From Naumovozyma dairenensis CBS 421 (Eukaryota > Ascomycota > Saccharomycetes > Saccharomycetales > Saccharomycetaceae), in NCBI RefSeq assembly GCF_000227115.2, contig NC_016484.1, forward strand, positions 310,001 through 374,000: a stretch of DNA of 64,000 nucleotides. The letters are read 5' to 3'. Shown here piece after piece: positions 53,709 to 63,432 of this stretch; position 1 is the stretch's first letter; every line of letters starts with the position of its first letter. Position numbers and translations under genes: made by a program. The notes beneath the pieces were generated by a model. It searched no databases. It saw only the letters and a program-made list of their open reading frames with translations, and was not told the origin of the DNA.

Positions 53709-54302
53709 TAATTATATGTAAACATACACATCAAGAACCACTCACTATACATATATACATACATCACTATCACTATCATCACTAAATTCGCATTATATTA
53801 TATACCTTCCATAACTGTATACTACTTTAACTAAATCGTCTTTATTATAATATTCTATTGCATGTCCTTCTTATTTGGTTAAGCTCTTAATTCATTGTTC
53901 TATTAAACACTATTTTGGAAGGGCGGATAGCCGCTGAAAGTAGTTCCCATTACAAAGACCCAAGCACCACATTGTTGTATTTTTATTTTTATTTTTTTAG
54001 AAAAGTATTAAAAATGTCCGGGTGTTTCTACTAGACTCAGCAGTCAAAGAAAAGTTTGAAAAAAAAAAGATGAAAGATAGATCGTTTGCCCGCAACAAAG
54101 TTTTTATCAATAAAATAAAGTTGAATCTCTTGTAGCTATTGATTCCTGTCTCCATGTATCCTTTGTTACTTTCTCTAATCTCAATTCTGTATTTGAAGGA
54201 TTAAAAAAGAACCATTGTATTAGTCGCAAGCCTTACGGACCACCAAATAGTTTTGGAAGACAAATTTTTATACAATAATAAAAAAGCGAACCAACCTTAA
54301 AG
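53709..54302. promoter_or_regulatory. RPL1 upstream region with Rap1-type site
   Basis: A 594-bp region carrying a Rap1-like site at 54014-54025 and T-rich stretches downstream of it, the common layout of ribosomal protein promoters. No gene seen. Confidence 0.5.
54014..54025 (-). promoter_or_regulatory. Rap1-like site of the ribosomal protein gene
   Basis: On the minus strand ACACCCGGACAT, one mismatch from ACACCCRYACAY, 278 bp upstream of the RPL1 start, the usual distance. Confidence 0.65.
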
Positions 54303-54956
54303 ATGTCTAAGCTTTCTACTTCCAGTGTCAGAGAACACGTCAAGGAATTATTGAAATATTCCACTGAAACCAAGAAGAGAAACTTTTTGGAAACCGTCGA
54401 ATTACAAGTCGGTTTGAAGAACTATGACCCTCAAAGAGATAAGCGTTTCTCTGGTTCTTTGAAATTGCCAGTCTGTCCAAGACCAAACATGTCTGTTTGT
54501 ATCTTTGGTGATGCTTTCGATGTTGACAGAGCTAAGTCCTGTGGTGTCGATGCTATGTCTGTTGATGATTTGAAGAAGTTGAACAAGAACAAGAAGTTGA
54601 TTAAGAAGTTGTCCAAGAAGTACAACGCTTTCATTGCTTCTGAAGTCTTGATTAAACAAGTTCCAAGATTATTGGGTCCTCAATTATCTAAGGCTGGTAA
54701 GTTCCCAACCCCAGTTTCTCACAACGATGATTTGTATGGTAAGGTCACTGATGTTAGATCTACCATCAAGTTCCAATTGAAGAAGGTCTTATGTTTGGCT
54801 GTCGCTGTTGGTAACGTTGAAATGGAAGAAGATGTTTTGGTTAACCAAATCTTGATGTCTGTTAACTTCTTGGTTTCTTTATTGAAGAAGAACTGGCAAA
54901 ATGTTGGTTCCTTGGTCGTTAAGTCATCCATGGGTCCAGCTTTCAGATTGTACTAA
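54303..54956 (+). CDS. RPL1A: Large-subunit ribosomal protein uL1 (Rpl1)
   Basis: A 217-residue protein, the same length as S. cerevisiae Rpl1a/b, in the place of YPL220W. uL1 forms the L1 stalk that guides deacylated tRNA out of the E site. The family start [20 protein letters not shown] is clear. [18 protein letters not shown] and MGPAFRLY (C-terminus) are typical. Codon use is extremely biased (AAG, TTG, GTC, AGA), as in highly expressed yeast genes, and unlike the flanking genes. The a/b suffix is given from position only. Confidence 0.96.
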   Translation: MSKLSTSSVREHVKELLKYSTETKKRNFLETVELQVGLKNYDPQRDKRFSGSLKLPVCPRPNMSVCIFGDAFDVDRAKSCGVDAMSVDDLKKLNKNKKLIKKLSKKYNAFIASEVLIKQVPRLLGPQLSKAGKFPTPVSHNDDLYGKVTDVRSTIKFQLKKVLCLAVAVGNVEMEEDVLVNQILMSVNFLVSLLKKNWQNVGSLVVKSSMGPAFRLY

Positions 54957-55466
54957 GCATATTAAATACTATAAAAATATATATACATATACATATTTAT
55001 TTATAATCATTTAATATAATTAACAATAATACATTCAACAATTAAAACTAATTCGTTTATTCCACCACTTTGTAATGAAAATGATTATCACTGTTTAAGT
55101 TTTGTACAGAATGCCTGTTGTTTTTTTGTTTTGAATGCCCTCCACTTCGGAATGCTGTAATCCGGTCATAAACCCCAGATTATTAAAAAATCAAGAGTCT
55201 TTAAACAAATCAGTTTTTGAGTATCTAGAAGTTGAAAACAAAGCAAAACAAAGGCAAAAGCAGGTCTAATTGCGCTGAGAGGTATCATTAAACGGCTTTC
55301 TATTCTATTAGATCGTATTTTGTTACCCCCAAAGTAACAAGAATATTCTAACGGTTATCATTAAGGGATTAACATTCCTTACAATAATTATTAAGGAAGG
55401 AAACGGAGAAGAAACCGTCTGTCTAAACGCATCTGTGCTGGCACACTTGACATTGGAAAAATTATT
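54957..55466. promoter_or_regulatory. PCL8 upstream region
   Basis: A 510-bp region with the RPL1 terminator and PCL8 promoter; no distinct feature seen. Confidence 0.35.
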
Positions 55467-56939
55467 ATGAATACTCATCTTGAAGGTATTAAAGACGCAC
55501 CCTTACTGACGGGGAATATATCAGAATTAGAAGATGACGACGATGATGATGAGGTTGCTGATATAGAAGAGGGTCAAAGTAACCTTGATAATGAGATTAT
55601 TGATCTTCCATTGAAGGCTAAACTGCTTCAAACAAATAATTTCCCAGAATTAACAGCAGATTGGAATAATAATAATAGTAGTAGTGGTACGCCCGGCACA
55701 CCAAATGGTATCAATAATGTTTGTACTGGTATTAATAGTGCTAAGAGAGTAAGATTTGAAGAAGGTTTGGATGATAGCGATACTGAAACTGGATTAAGAC
55801 GTTCTTCCAAATCTAATAAGATTCCAGTTGAAGAGTTGCTTCAATCTGCTAGTGATGTTAATGATTATCTGGGTGAAAATATTGAGAAAATGAATAGTTT
55901 CAAGGGTGATCCATTCAATGATACGAATTTTTACAGGATAATGAGCGATGTAGCGACTCAAAATACTACAAGAACAGAATCTTTATCTAATTTTGAATTA
56001 ACAGATAACGAGTTAGAAGATCCATATAAGTTGGATTCTAATTTAGGACGAGCTTTAGATCAAGATAATAAAGGATCATCATCACCAAATTCAAAACTAT
56101 TCGATGATCCCTTGTCAGTATCGCAACAACAATTAATTTATTCCCAACAAAGTGATAATCTGAGTAGTAGTAACTTGCATTTAGATCGTTCTGTTAGTAA
56201 TAATGAGGATATGAAGTCACAATCATCAGAAATAAATTATGGTGCTCGAAAATTCGGGAATTTAAATATTAACGACCAAAAGGAAGGAGAACAAAGCCAA
56301 AGTGATGAAGAGGAGGAAATAGAAAATGAAGATGACCTTCGAAATACTTCATTGTTAGTGAACCGTGAAGACGTTACTGATACACCGTTTAAGGAATTAT
56401 CGCCCGAGGAGGCAATTAATAATTACAAAGAGACCATTGACTTAATTTTGAAAGTATCTAATTCTGATGTTCCTGATGAAAGTAAGATGATTTTATCAAA
56501 TCCAGTAGATACAAAGGATTATGTGAACTTCACAATGAAAAATACACCGTCCCTATCATATGAAGATTTTTTGAAACGAATTCAGTCTAAATGTATGTTT
56601 GGCGCCATAATATATATGTCAGCGACATACTTATTCCAAATATTACTTCTTAATAGAGATGACTCAAAGGGGCCAATCAAATTGAAAAATAAATTACAAG
56701 AAGTAGAGATCCATAGAATGATAATAGCGACAATACGAGTAGCAACAAAATTAGTTGAGGATTTTGTTCATTCACATCAATATTTTTGTAAAGTTTGTGG
56801 TGTTTCCAAAAGATTATTGAGTAAATTGGAAGTATCTCTGATACTTGCTTTAAAACATGACAGATTAATTATTACAACTGATGAGCTGGCATCATCCGTT
56901 CAGATTTTGTCTGAATTGAGGTCCTTTTCAACACAATAA
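55467..56939 (+). CDS. PCL8: Pcl8-type cyclin for the Pho85 kinase
   Basis: A 490-residue protein (492 in S. cerevisiae), orthologue of YPL219W; duplicate Pcl10 is similar. Pcl8/Pcl10-Pho85 phosphorylate glycogen synthase Gsy2. The N-terminal two thirds is acidic, Ser/Asn-rich and likely disordered, with RVRFEEGLDDSDTET near 95. The cyclin box is in the last 150 residues: YEDFLKRIQSKCMFGAIIYM, SATYLFQILLLNR, EIHRMIIATIRVATKLVEDF, HSHQYFCKVCGVSKRLLSKLE. ATG 55467 is the first in frame. Confidence 0.9.
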   Translation: MNTHLEGIKDAPLLTGNISELEDDDDDDEVADIEEGQSNLDNEIIDLPLKAKLLQTNNFPELTADWNNNNSSSGTPGTPNGINNVCTGINSAKRVRFEEGLDDSDTETGLRRSSKSNKIPVEELLQSASDVNDYLGENIEKMNSFKGDPFNDTNFYRIMSDVATQNTTRTESLSNFELTDNELEDPYKLDSNLGRALDQDNKGSSSPNSKLFDDPLSVSQQQLIYSQQSDNLSSSNLHLDRSVSNNEDMKSQSSEINYGARKFGNLNINDQKEGEQSQSDEEEEIENEDDLRNTSLLVNREDVTDTPFKELSPEEAINNYKETIDLILKVSNSDVPDESKMILSNPVDTKDYVNFTMKNTPSLSYEDFLKRIQSKCMFGAIIYMSATYLFQILLLNRDDSKGPIKLKNKLQEVEIHRMIIATIRVATKLVEDFVHSHQYFCKVCGVSKRLLSKLEVSLILALKHDRLIITTDELASSVQILSELRSFSTQ

Positions 56940-57643
56940 CAAACGTGAACATACCGAAGTAAAATAATGAACAATAAATATAAAGATCTCAAGTGCACAC
57001 TTAGGGGACTTTAAGACATATAAGAAAGGCGGGAGGGAAGAGGACAAATGTATTTGAAATATGTCGGAACATATTTATATAATAATAAGTAATATTTAAA
57101 CATTTGTTAGCCAAATGAGATTGTGTTATTATTGATGTTTACTACAGGTCATTTTTATGTTAGTACCGTCCATATGACGAACAGGAGTAATAATTAGTTT
57201 TGGAAACAACCAATAACGGAACTATAATAAGAGTTTATGGTCTATCAATTCATTTGATATTGTCAGTGACAATCTGTTACATAACGTCGTGTAACCACTA
57301 TCATGACTGATATAATAGATAAGGTGTCACCCCCGGCTGAGCTCAAATAACTAAGAAGAATGGTCTTAAGTATTGCGTCGGTCTAGATTATATAAGTAGT
57401 AGAAAGGCATACCCCCATGTAACTCAAACAAGGACTGATCAAGACGATTCTATGAAAAGACATATTTATCGAGGGAGATACGGAGGTGACTGAAACACGG
57501 ATAAAAAGGATGCATTGCAGACAATATACTACAATTCCAGTTATAAACTTCTCTTCCGAATAGGTCCATTCAAAAAAGTTTACATATTTATTACTCGATT
57601 ACTCAATATTCACAGTATATATAATAATATAGTAATATAATAA

Positions 57644-57664
57644 GTATAGTATAGTATAGTATAG
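57644..57664. repeat. (TATAG)n pentanucleotide repeat
   Basis: Four copies of TATAG upstream of SAR1. Confidence 0.85.
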
Positions 57665-57693
57665 CTTATAGGTCCAATTTTTCATATAAAATC

Positions 57694-57700
57694 CGGGTAA
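57694..57700 (-). promoter_or_regulatory. Reb1 site upstream of SAR1
   Basis: CGGGTAA (complement TTACCCG), about 200 bp before the ATG. Confidence 0.6.
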
Positions 57701-57902
57701 AATCCGCGGAACGAAAATTTCAATTTTGAAAACAAAAAAATCAAAAAGGAAGAAAAGTTGAAATTTCCACGTCAATTTAAATACCATGTTATTGAAATAT
57801 ATGTGATCATATAGTGCAGTAAGATAATTATTGTTTGGGTTTGGTGGAATATTGAGATTGAGACAATAGCAATAACATAAACATTATAACTATTATTAGA
57901 AA

Positions 57903-58772
57903 ATGGCCTGGGATTTATTTGGTTGGTGTATTGTTTTTTTTATTTCCTTTCTCATATGATATCATATCATAACACATCATGTGTACTCTTATTCCCTTAG
58001 TTCTTTCCTCTATTTGCTTTCTTTCATACGAAGATAACGATATATATGGTGGTAGAAACACAACTGATCTTAAACTAATGCGAAACAGAGCAATAGAAAA
58101 AGAAGTGATACGTCTACTTAACTTTCGTTCCATATACTAACATATGCGTTGCGATGATTTTTTATCTGTTTGTGTATACCTACACATACCTTTATATCAT
58201 CAAATATTTTTCTTTTTTAAACAGTCAGAGATGTTTTAGCTTCTCTAGGTTTATGGAATAAACACGGTAAGTTACTTTTCTTAGGTTTAGATAACGCCGG
58301 TAAGACTACTTTATTACACATGTTGAAAAATGATAGATTAGCCACTTTACAGCCAACATGGCATCCAACTTCTGAAGAATTATCAATTGGTAACATTAAA
58401 TTCACTACTTTCGATTTAGGTGGCCATATTCAAGCTCGTCGTTTATGGAAGGATTATTTCCCTGAAGTCAACGGGATCGTATTCTTAGTAGATGCTGCTG
58501 ATCCTGAAAGATTCCCAGAAGCTCAAGTAGAATTAGATGCCTTGTTCAATATCGCCGAATTGAAAGATGTACCATTCGTTATCTTAGGTAATAAGATTGA
58601 TGCTGCAACTGCTGTTGGTGAACCTGAATTAAGAAGAGCTTTGAACCTACAAAACACTACGGGCTCTGCTCCTACAACTGAAGGTGTAAGACCTGTGGAA
58701 CTATTCATGTGTTCTGTCGTAATGAGAACTGGTTACGCTGAAGGTTTCCAATGGTTATCTCAATATATCTGA
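57903..58772 (+). CDS. SAR1: Sar1, COPII small GTPase (spliced)
   Basis: A two-exon gene, orthologue of YPL218W, which is also spliced. Exon 1 is 57903-57927 (ATG plus 22 nt) and exon 2 is 58225-58772. Joined they encode 190 residues, exactly the S. cerevisiae length, beginning [20 protein letters not shown]. Sar1-GTP inserts its N-terminal amphipathic helix in the ER membrane and recruits Sec23/24 to start a COPII coat. GTPase motifs are [10 protein letters not shown] (G1, about 28-37), [10 protein letters not shown] (G3), and LGNKIDA (G4). The conserved [12 protein letters not shown] switch I is intact. Reading from the internal ATG at 58320 alone would lose the P-loop. Confidence 0.95.
57928..58224 (+). 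other. SAR1: SAR1 intron
   Basis: A 297-nt intron: donor GTATTG at 57928-57933, branch point TACTAAC at 58135-58141, acceptor CAG at 58222-58224. The splice rebuilds the codon TTC of the conserved GWFRD sequence. Confidence 0.92.
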
Positions 58773-59070
58773 TTTATAAATAATCAAAACAAATAGCTTT
58801 ATTCATGTCTGTTTTTTCTATCATTCCCATTCAAGCAGTCCCATGCTCGTTTTATTTCAAATAATATCTTTTGTCTACATCTAAAGCTTCATCTAAAAAA
58901 TGAAGACATACACATCACAGTACTATATTTCTATAGGTAAAATTTTTTTACCAGACTAGACTAACCTTATATATCGAATAATGAAGGAAAGCCCAATAGT
59001 CTCTTGAATATCTAATATTTTGTTTTTAAATTAAAGTTTTAAGTACGTATACAATTCTATAAAAGTCATA
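58773..59070. other. Convergent intergenic region SAR1 / BMS1
   Basis: A 298-bp region between convergent stops; no gene seen. Confidence 0.4.
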
Positions 59071-62000
59071 CTATCTCCTTGACTTACGACGTGGTGCCTC
59101 ATCTCCGCCATCTGTTGACATCGGTCTTTTCTTACCATGTTTAGCGAAATACTCCTTCTTCTTTTCTTTATCCTTTTGAGTTTTCTCTTCTTCTGCCTTA
59201 GCTAGTCTTTTTAATCTTTCCTTACGTTGATCTGCCTTCTTAGCCTTCTTCTTTTCATCTTTAGCTTTAGAAACTGTCAACACTTTTTGCATAAAAGAAC
59301 GTGCCTTCTTTTCTTCTCCACCAAGAACAACTGCTCGCTTTTGCATATATGTCTTCTTCTTTTGTGGTTTCATTTGATGGATTTGAGATTTAAATGGTAG
59401 ATCTTTTTGAACAGCTTTAGGAACTTTCAACCCATGGAAATGTCTTTCAACACGCTCAATCTTCTTATATGCACTGTCATTATTCACTGGAGTCTCAATA
59501 CTCTTTGCTGCTCTAATTTGTCCTGTCAATCTTACACCTTTCCATTCTGTCTTCTCTTTTAATAACAACGAGGTAACAGGGTTATAAAACCTTTTAATCG
59601 TCACAGGGTACCATGACCTTAACACAACAATATCACTCATTAAAATCTTATCTTCAAATGCGGCTCTGAAATGACCCTCCGGTTTGGACAAAGCTCTCTT
59701 AATTTCACCACGAATACCAGACACTGTCTTAATTTGTGCACCTTCAAATCTAGCAACTTCCATAGCACTAGAAAACATATCTTTAATGAATGCTGTATTT
59801 TTGAAAATCTTATATGGGAACCCAACTAATTTAAGTTTTTTAACAATTTCAACATTAACGTCGATTTCTTCCACAATACCAGTGGCAGAAATTCTAAATC
59901 CACCACCAGTATCACTATTGGCAACAATTTGAACGCCACAAAATGGTGTGTTAGGTGAACATAATGGACCAAAGAAACTTGCATTACAAAATGTGTGTTC
60001 AGGTGTATATTTCAACATTCTTGTTCTTGTTCTAGAATCACTTGTTGTATAGATAGGTAGCGTTTGAAATCTTCTCCATCCTAATGACAAGACTAAAGGA
60101 TCATTACTCTTTAAGATCTTTTTATGCCAACGATGTCTTCTTAATCTGGCATTAACAATACCAAATTTCATTTCTGTAGGTAAAAGTCCACCCATAATGA
60201 CAGGATATTTAGGATCAAAGTTTTCAATGAATTCCATTGGAACATTATCAAAAACAATACGAACATATGAACCTGCTTTGAACCCTTCAATTCTTTGACG
60301 TTGTTCTGGTGTCATTTCTTGTAATTCCGCATTATTAATTTCTAGTTGTTTCGCTATCTTGGCCTTTTGTAATTCATACCATGTATCATATTCATTATCT
60401 GGATCATCTTCTTTGAAATTTTCACCTTCCTCCATTTCGAATTGTAAACGCAATTTTTCCTTCTTAGAAGCATTCAATTCACGTTCTTGCTCGGTAGTTA
60501 AGTCTTTTTTTTCTTCCTCCTCAAAATTTGTGAATGAATTATCACTTGAATTTTCTTCATCGTTATCGTCGTTAGATTTGGTTTCATTCAATCCATTTAC
60601 TTCCTCCCCTTCATTTTCTAAGTCTTCGAAATCACCATATAATTCTTCGTCATCATCACCTTCTTCTTCTTCGTCGTCCACATTTTCTCCACATTTGGTT
60701 TTAGATTTTTTAATATTAGCCCCAATGAAACGATTTTGAATGGCATCAACATTAGACCACTTACTCATTAATTTTTCTAATGTGTCAAAATATGGAACAA
60801 ATTTCTCTAAATCCGCCTGGTAGTCAGGAGATGATTTATCATTAACGCCATCTTTCTTGCTAAAAAAATCTTCGTCTTCTTCAGCTTCAATATCGCTTCC
60901 CTCTTCCTTTTCATTATCTTCACCTCTCCATCTCCTAATACAATCCTTTGCAGATATATTATCCATATAAATCAATTTACCAATATCCCACTTTCTACGA
61001 CGATTAATAGTACCATTTAACTTACTTGCAGCAGAGGCTTCCCAATTTGTTTCATCAGCATCATCTAACTCAAATTCCGAATCCGTTTCCACCGATAGTT
61101 TTTCATTGTTTCTATCGGTCTTAAAATCAATTTCAACCATTCTTGGATTTCTATGGTTTTCTTCATCATCATCGTCATTGTAATCTTGTTCATTCTCGTC
61201 ATCGCTTGGTAAGTTATCAATATCTTCATCATCTTCTTGAATGGACTTCCCATAAAGTTTTGGATTTCTTAGGGAATGTCTACCTTGATTTTGTGAGGCA
61301 TCCCTATCTTCAGTTTCGTCCTCTTGTGCATCATCAGCTACTTCATGTAATTCAGTACTATTACTGAATAATTTTAATCCGACACCGTCGAAATTCCCAG
61401 CAAGACTCATTTCAGCAGATTGTAAACCAGTGACTAGTTTCTCACCTTCACCCTTTTCTTGACCTGGAACAAAACTTTCGCCTTCATTTTTCCTACCAAC
61501 ATCAATATAAACAGCATCTTTATCCATGAGCACACCACCAACGTCAGACATTGGAGCATAAATCAATTTATCCTTATCATCTAACCTTTTACGTCTTCTA
61601 GTGGTAGATGCGGTAGAGGCCTCACCATTAGCTGCTAGTTCTTGTTTTAACTTTTCACGTTCATAATCATCTATCTTTTGTTGGAAATATGGAGTTGGGC
61701 ATGGATCTGGTAATTTTTCAATTTGTGATATAGGGAAATCACCTACCCCAGCAATATGAACCTTAGTTCCTGATATGGTTGATAAGGGAGTACCATGTAA
61801 GAACCCGTATAACGCCACTTTACGATCGATTTGTTTCCCTTGAGTTTCAATTAATTCAGGATGAGTTAAATCAGTTATTCTATCAGCTAATAAATAAGGA
61901 TGTTCATTTCTCCATTTTAATGGTCTAAATTTCATTACCGAAATAAATCTTGATAAATTTAAAATTTCACGATCAGGATATCTACCATTAATAACACCAG

Positions 62001-62622
62001 ATAAATAAAATAGTTTGGCACCTTGATAAACTTCAGTCCAAAATCTATGCTTTAACCTTTTCTTAGTGGCTCTTAAAGTAGATTGAGACTTGAAAAGATC
62101 TAAATGTGTTGCAACACCAAGCACTCTTGGCATACCATGATGTTGAGCTAAATTTAAGAATTCCATGGTTTCCATTTCAAATCCAAAATTACCGTCAATC
62201 ATTAGCAGGACTAAATCAGATACTTTTGCTACGTCAATCATTGAATTCAAATCATTAGCAGGACATTCCAAAATGGTTAACCTTCTATGTTTCCCTGAGA
62301 CAACTGTTATAGGACCATTAATTTCATTCAAGGTGGATTTAGTCATCCTTCTAATTAGAGATTTAATCAAAGTAGTCTTACCGGTTCCCGGTGGACCTAC
62401 CACACTGACGATAAATGGTGGAGGATCATCATCTGGAGTACGATCAACCATAGGTACATGCAATTTCCTTTCATTTACATCACTGGATCTTTGCATGGTA
62501 CGAGCCAACTTACCTGGAGCAGAAACAGCAAAGGCCTTGGCATTATGACCTTGCGTATGAAGTTTCTTCTTGGCTGTGTTCTTCTCTTTCGTCTTACGAT
62601 GTGCTTTATTTGATTGCTCCAT
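59071..62622 (-). CDS. BMS1: Bms1, 40S ribosome assembly GTPase
   Basis: An 1183-residue protein, the same length as S. cerevisiae Bms1 (YPL217C). Bms1 acts with Rcl1 in the small-subunit processome, needed for early pre-rRNA cleavages. The N-terminus is basic (nuclear). The GTPase domain has G1 VVGPPGTGKTTLIKSLI (about 74-90), ITVVSGKHRRLTILECP (G2/G3 region) and GVATHLDLFK (G4-type). A very acidic central part, about 420-770 (DEDIDNLPSDDENEQDYNDD, DDEEEEGDDDEELYGDFEDL), is typical. The conserved C-terminal domain includes GFKAGSYVRIVFDNVPMEFI, LPTEMKFGIVNARLRRHRWH and FRAAFEDKILMSDIVVLRSW. It ends in a Lys/Arg-rich tail. Confidence 0.97.
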   Translation of the reverse strand: MEQSNKAHRKTKEKNTAKKKLHTQGHNAKAFAVSAPGKLARTMQRSSDVNERKLHVPMVDRTPDDDPPPFIVSVVGPPGTGKTTLIKSLIRRMTKSTLNEINGPITVVSGKHRRLTILECPANDLNSMIDVAKVSDLVLLMIDGNFGFEMETMEFLNLAQHHGMPRVLGVATHLDLFKSQSTLRATKKRLKHRFWTEVYQGAKLFYLSGVINGRYPDREILNLSRFISVMKFRPLKWRNEHPYLLADRITDLTHPELIETQGKQIDRKVALYGFLHGTPLSTISGTKVHIAGVGDFPISQIEKLPDPCPTPYFQQKIDDYEREKLKQELAANGEASTASTTRRRKRLDDKDKLIYAPMSDVGGVLMDKDAVYIDVGRKNEGESFVPGQEKGEGEKLVTGLQSAEMSLAGNFDGVGLKLFSNSTELHEVADDAQEDETEDRDASQNQGRHSLRNPKLYGKSIQEDDEDIDNLPSDDENEQDYNDDDDEENHRNPRMVEIDFKTDRNNEKLSVETDSEFELDDADETNWEASAASKLNGTINRRRKWDIGKLIYMDNISAKDCIRRWRGEDNEKEEGSDIEAEEDEDFFSKKDGVNDKSSPDYQADLEKFVPYFDTLEKLMSKWSNVDAIQNRFIGANIKKSKTKCGENVDDEEEEGDDDEELYGDFEDLENEGEEVNGLNETKSNDDNDEENSSDNSFTNFEEEEKKDLTTEQERELNASKKEKLRLQFEMEEGENFKEDDPDNEYDTWYELQKAKIAKQLEINNAELQEMTPEQRQRIEGFKAGSYVRIVFDNVPMEFIENFDPKYPVIMGGLLPTEMKFGIVNARLRRHRWHKKILKSNDPLVLSLGWRRFQTLPIYTTSDSRTRTRMLKYTPEHTFCNASFFGPLCSPNTPFCGVQIVANSDTGGGFRISATGIVEEIDVNVEIVKKLKLVGFPYKIFKNTAFIKDMFSSAMEVARFEGAQIKTVSGIRGEIKRALSKPEGHFRAAFEDKILMSDIVVLRSWYPVTIKRFYNPVTSLLLKEKTEWKGVRLTGQIRAAKSIETPVNNDSAYKKIERVERHFHGLKVPKAVQKDLPFKSQIHQMKPQKKKTYMQKRAVVLGGEEKKARSFMQKVLTVSKAKDEKKKAKKADQRKERLKRLAKAEEEKTQKDKEKKKEYFAKHGKKRPMSTDGGDEAPRRKSRR

Positions 62623-62733
62623 CGTGAGGGAATGGTTATATTTTGGTTTTATGGAAAATGATTTATTAGACGATTTAAAAGGTAATTTTTTTTTCTGAGA
62701 AGTATAAACTGGATCTACTAACTTATTTGAAAT

Positions 62734-62761
62734 GAGATGAGATGAGATGAGATGAGATGAG
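62734..62761. repeat. (GAGAT)n repeat holding PAC-like GATGAG cores
   Basis: About five to six copies of GAGAT, so that GATGAG recurs every five bases. GATGAG is the core of the PAC element found upstream of ribosome-assembly genes. Confidence 0.85.
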
Positions 62762-62778
62762 CTTATTACTTTTCTTAG

Positions 62779-62804
62779 AAAAATTTTCCAGATGGTGTTA
62801 CCCG
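62779..62804. promoter_or_regulatory. BMS1: RRPE-like element and Reb1 site of BMS1
   Basis: AAAAATTTTC at 62779-62788 resembles the RRPE that accompanies PAC in ribosome-biogenesis promoters; TTACCCG at 62798-62804 is the Reb1 core. Both are 150-185 bp from the BMS1 ATG. Confidence 0.6.
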
Positions 62805-63432
62805 GATGGATTTGGCGAAAACAATTTTTGCGTCACACAAAAATTGCTAAAAGGTGGAAAGCTATAGACAATTTTGATGTCAGAAAATAGATTAGTTTTC
62901 TTTTACCTGAAACCTTCTCTGACTCATAAATTCAAATACAGAGATAAGAAGATCAGCCATTCAACATTTACCAGAAATTGCTAATGTCATTATAATTACT
63001 ACAACAAAAATGGATAAGGTGAAAACAACTGAAAAAAACACGTTCGCTTGTTTTCCTGTCAAAAATGTGGAAAGCAAAACCTTGCACCATGATCTCTCTT
63101 TTCGAAAAGTTCAACCAATGGGTAGAACTGCCATTTTTGTCAAAACCATCATCTCTAAAGTTTAACTAATTTTTCAATTATAACTTCATCAATAATAATT
63201 CCTTTAATATTTTTATAACGTTCTATATAAACCCCTAAGATTTATACAATAGAAATTTTAAACTTAAGTAGTGATTTTTAAATTGAATATTTATTATATA
63301 AAATTATGTATTAAAGATTAAGTCGTTAAATATTAAGTAAAGAAGACGCAAACATAATTCATGTTTGTTCTATTTTAATAAAAATGGGTGGTTTCTTAAA
63401 AGTAAAAGCGGAAAAACCTCTACCGACTAAAA

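Larger units (their letters stand above)
56940..57902. promoter_or_regulatory. SAR1 upstream region
   Basis: A 963-bp region. A Reb1 core CGGGTAA is at 57694-57700, about 200 bp upstream of SAR1; a TAGTA run at 57644-57664 precedes it. No gene seen. Confidence 0.45.
62623..63432. promoter_or_regulatory. BMS1 upstream region and downstream of MRH1-like gene
   Basis: An 810-bp region. The BMS1-proximal part holds a GAGAT tandem (62734-62761), an RRPE-like AAAAATTTTC (62779-62788) and a Reb1 core (62798-62804). The distal part is AT-rich and featureless. Confidence 0.5.

Noticed and set aside
60359..60739. 126-codon plus-strand ORF rich in Ser
   Set aside because: Antisense of the acidic region of BMS1; Glu/Asp codons reversed give Ser/Phe.
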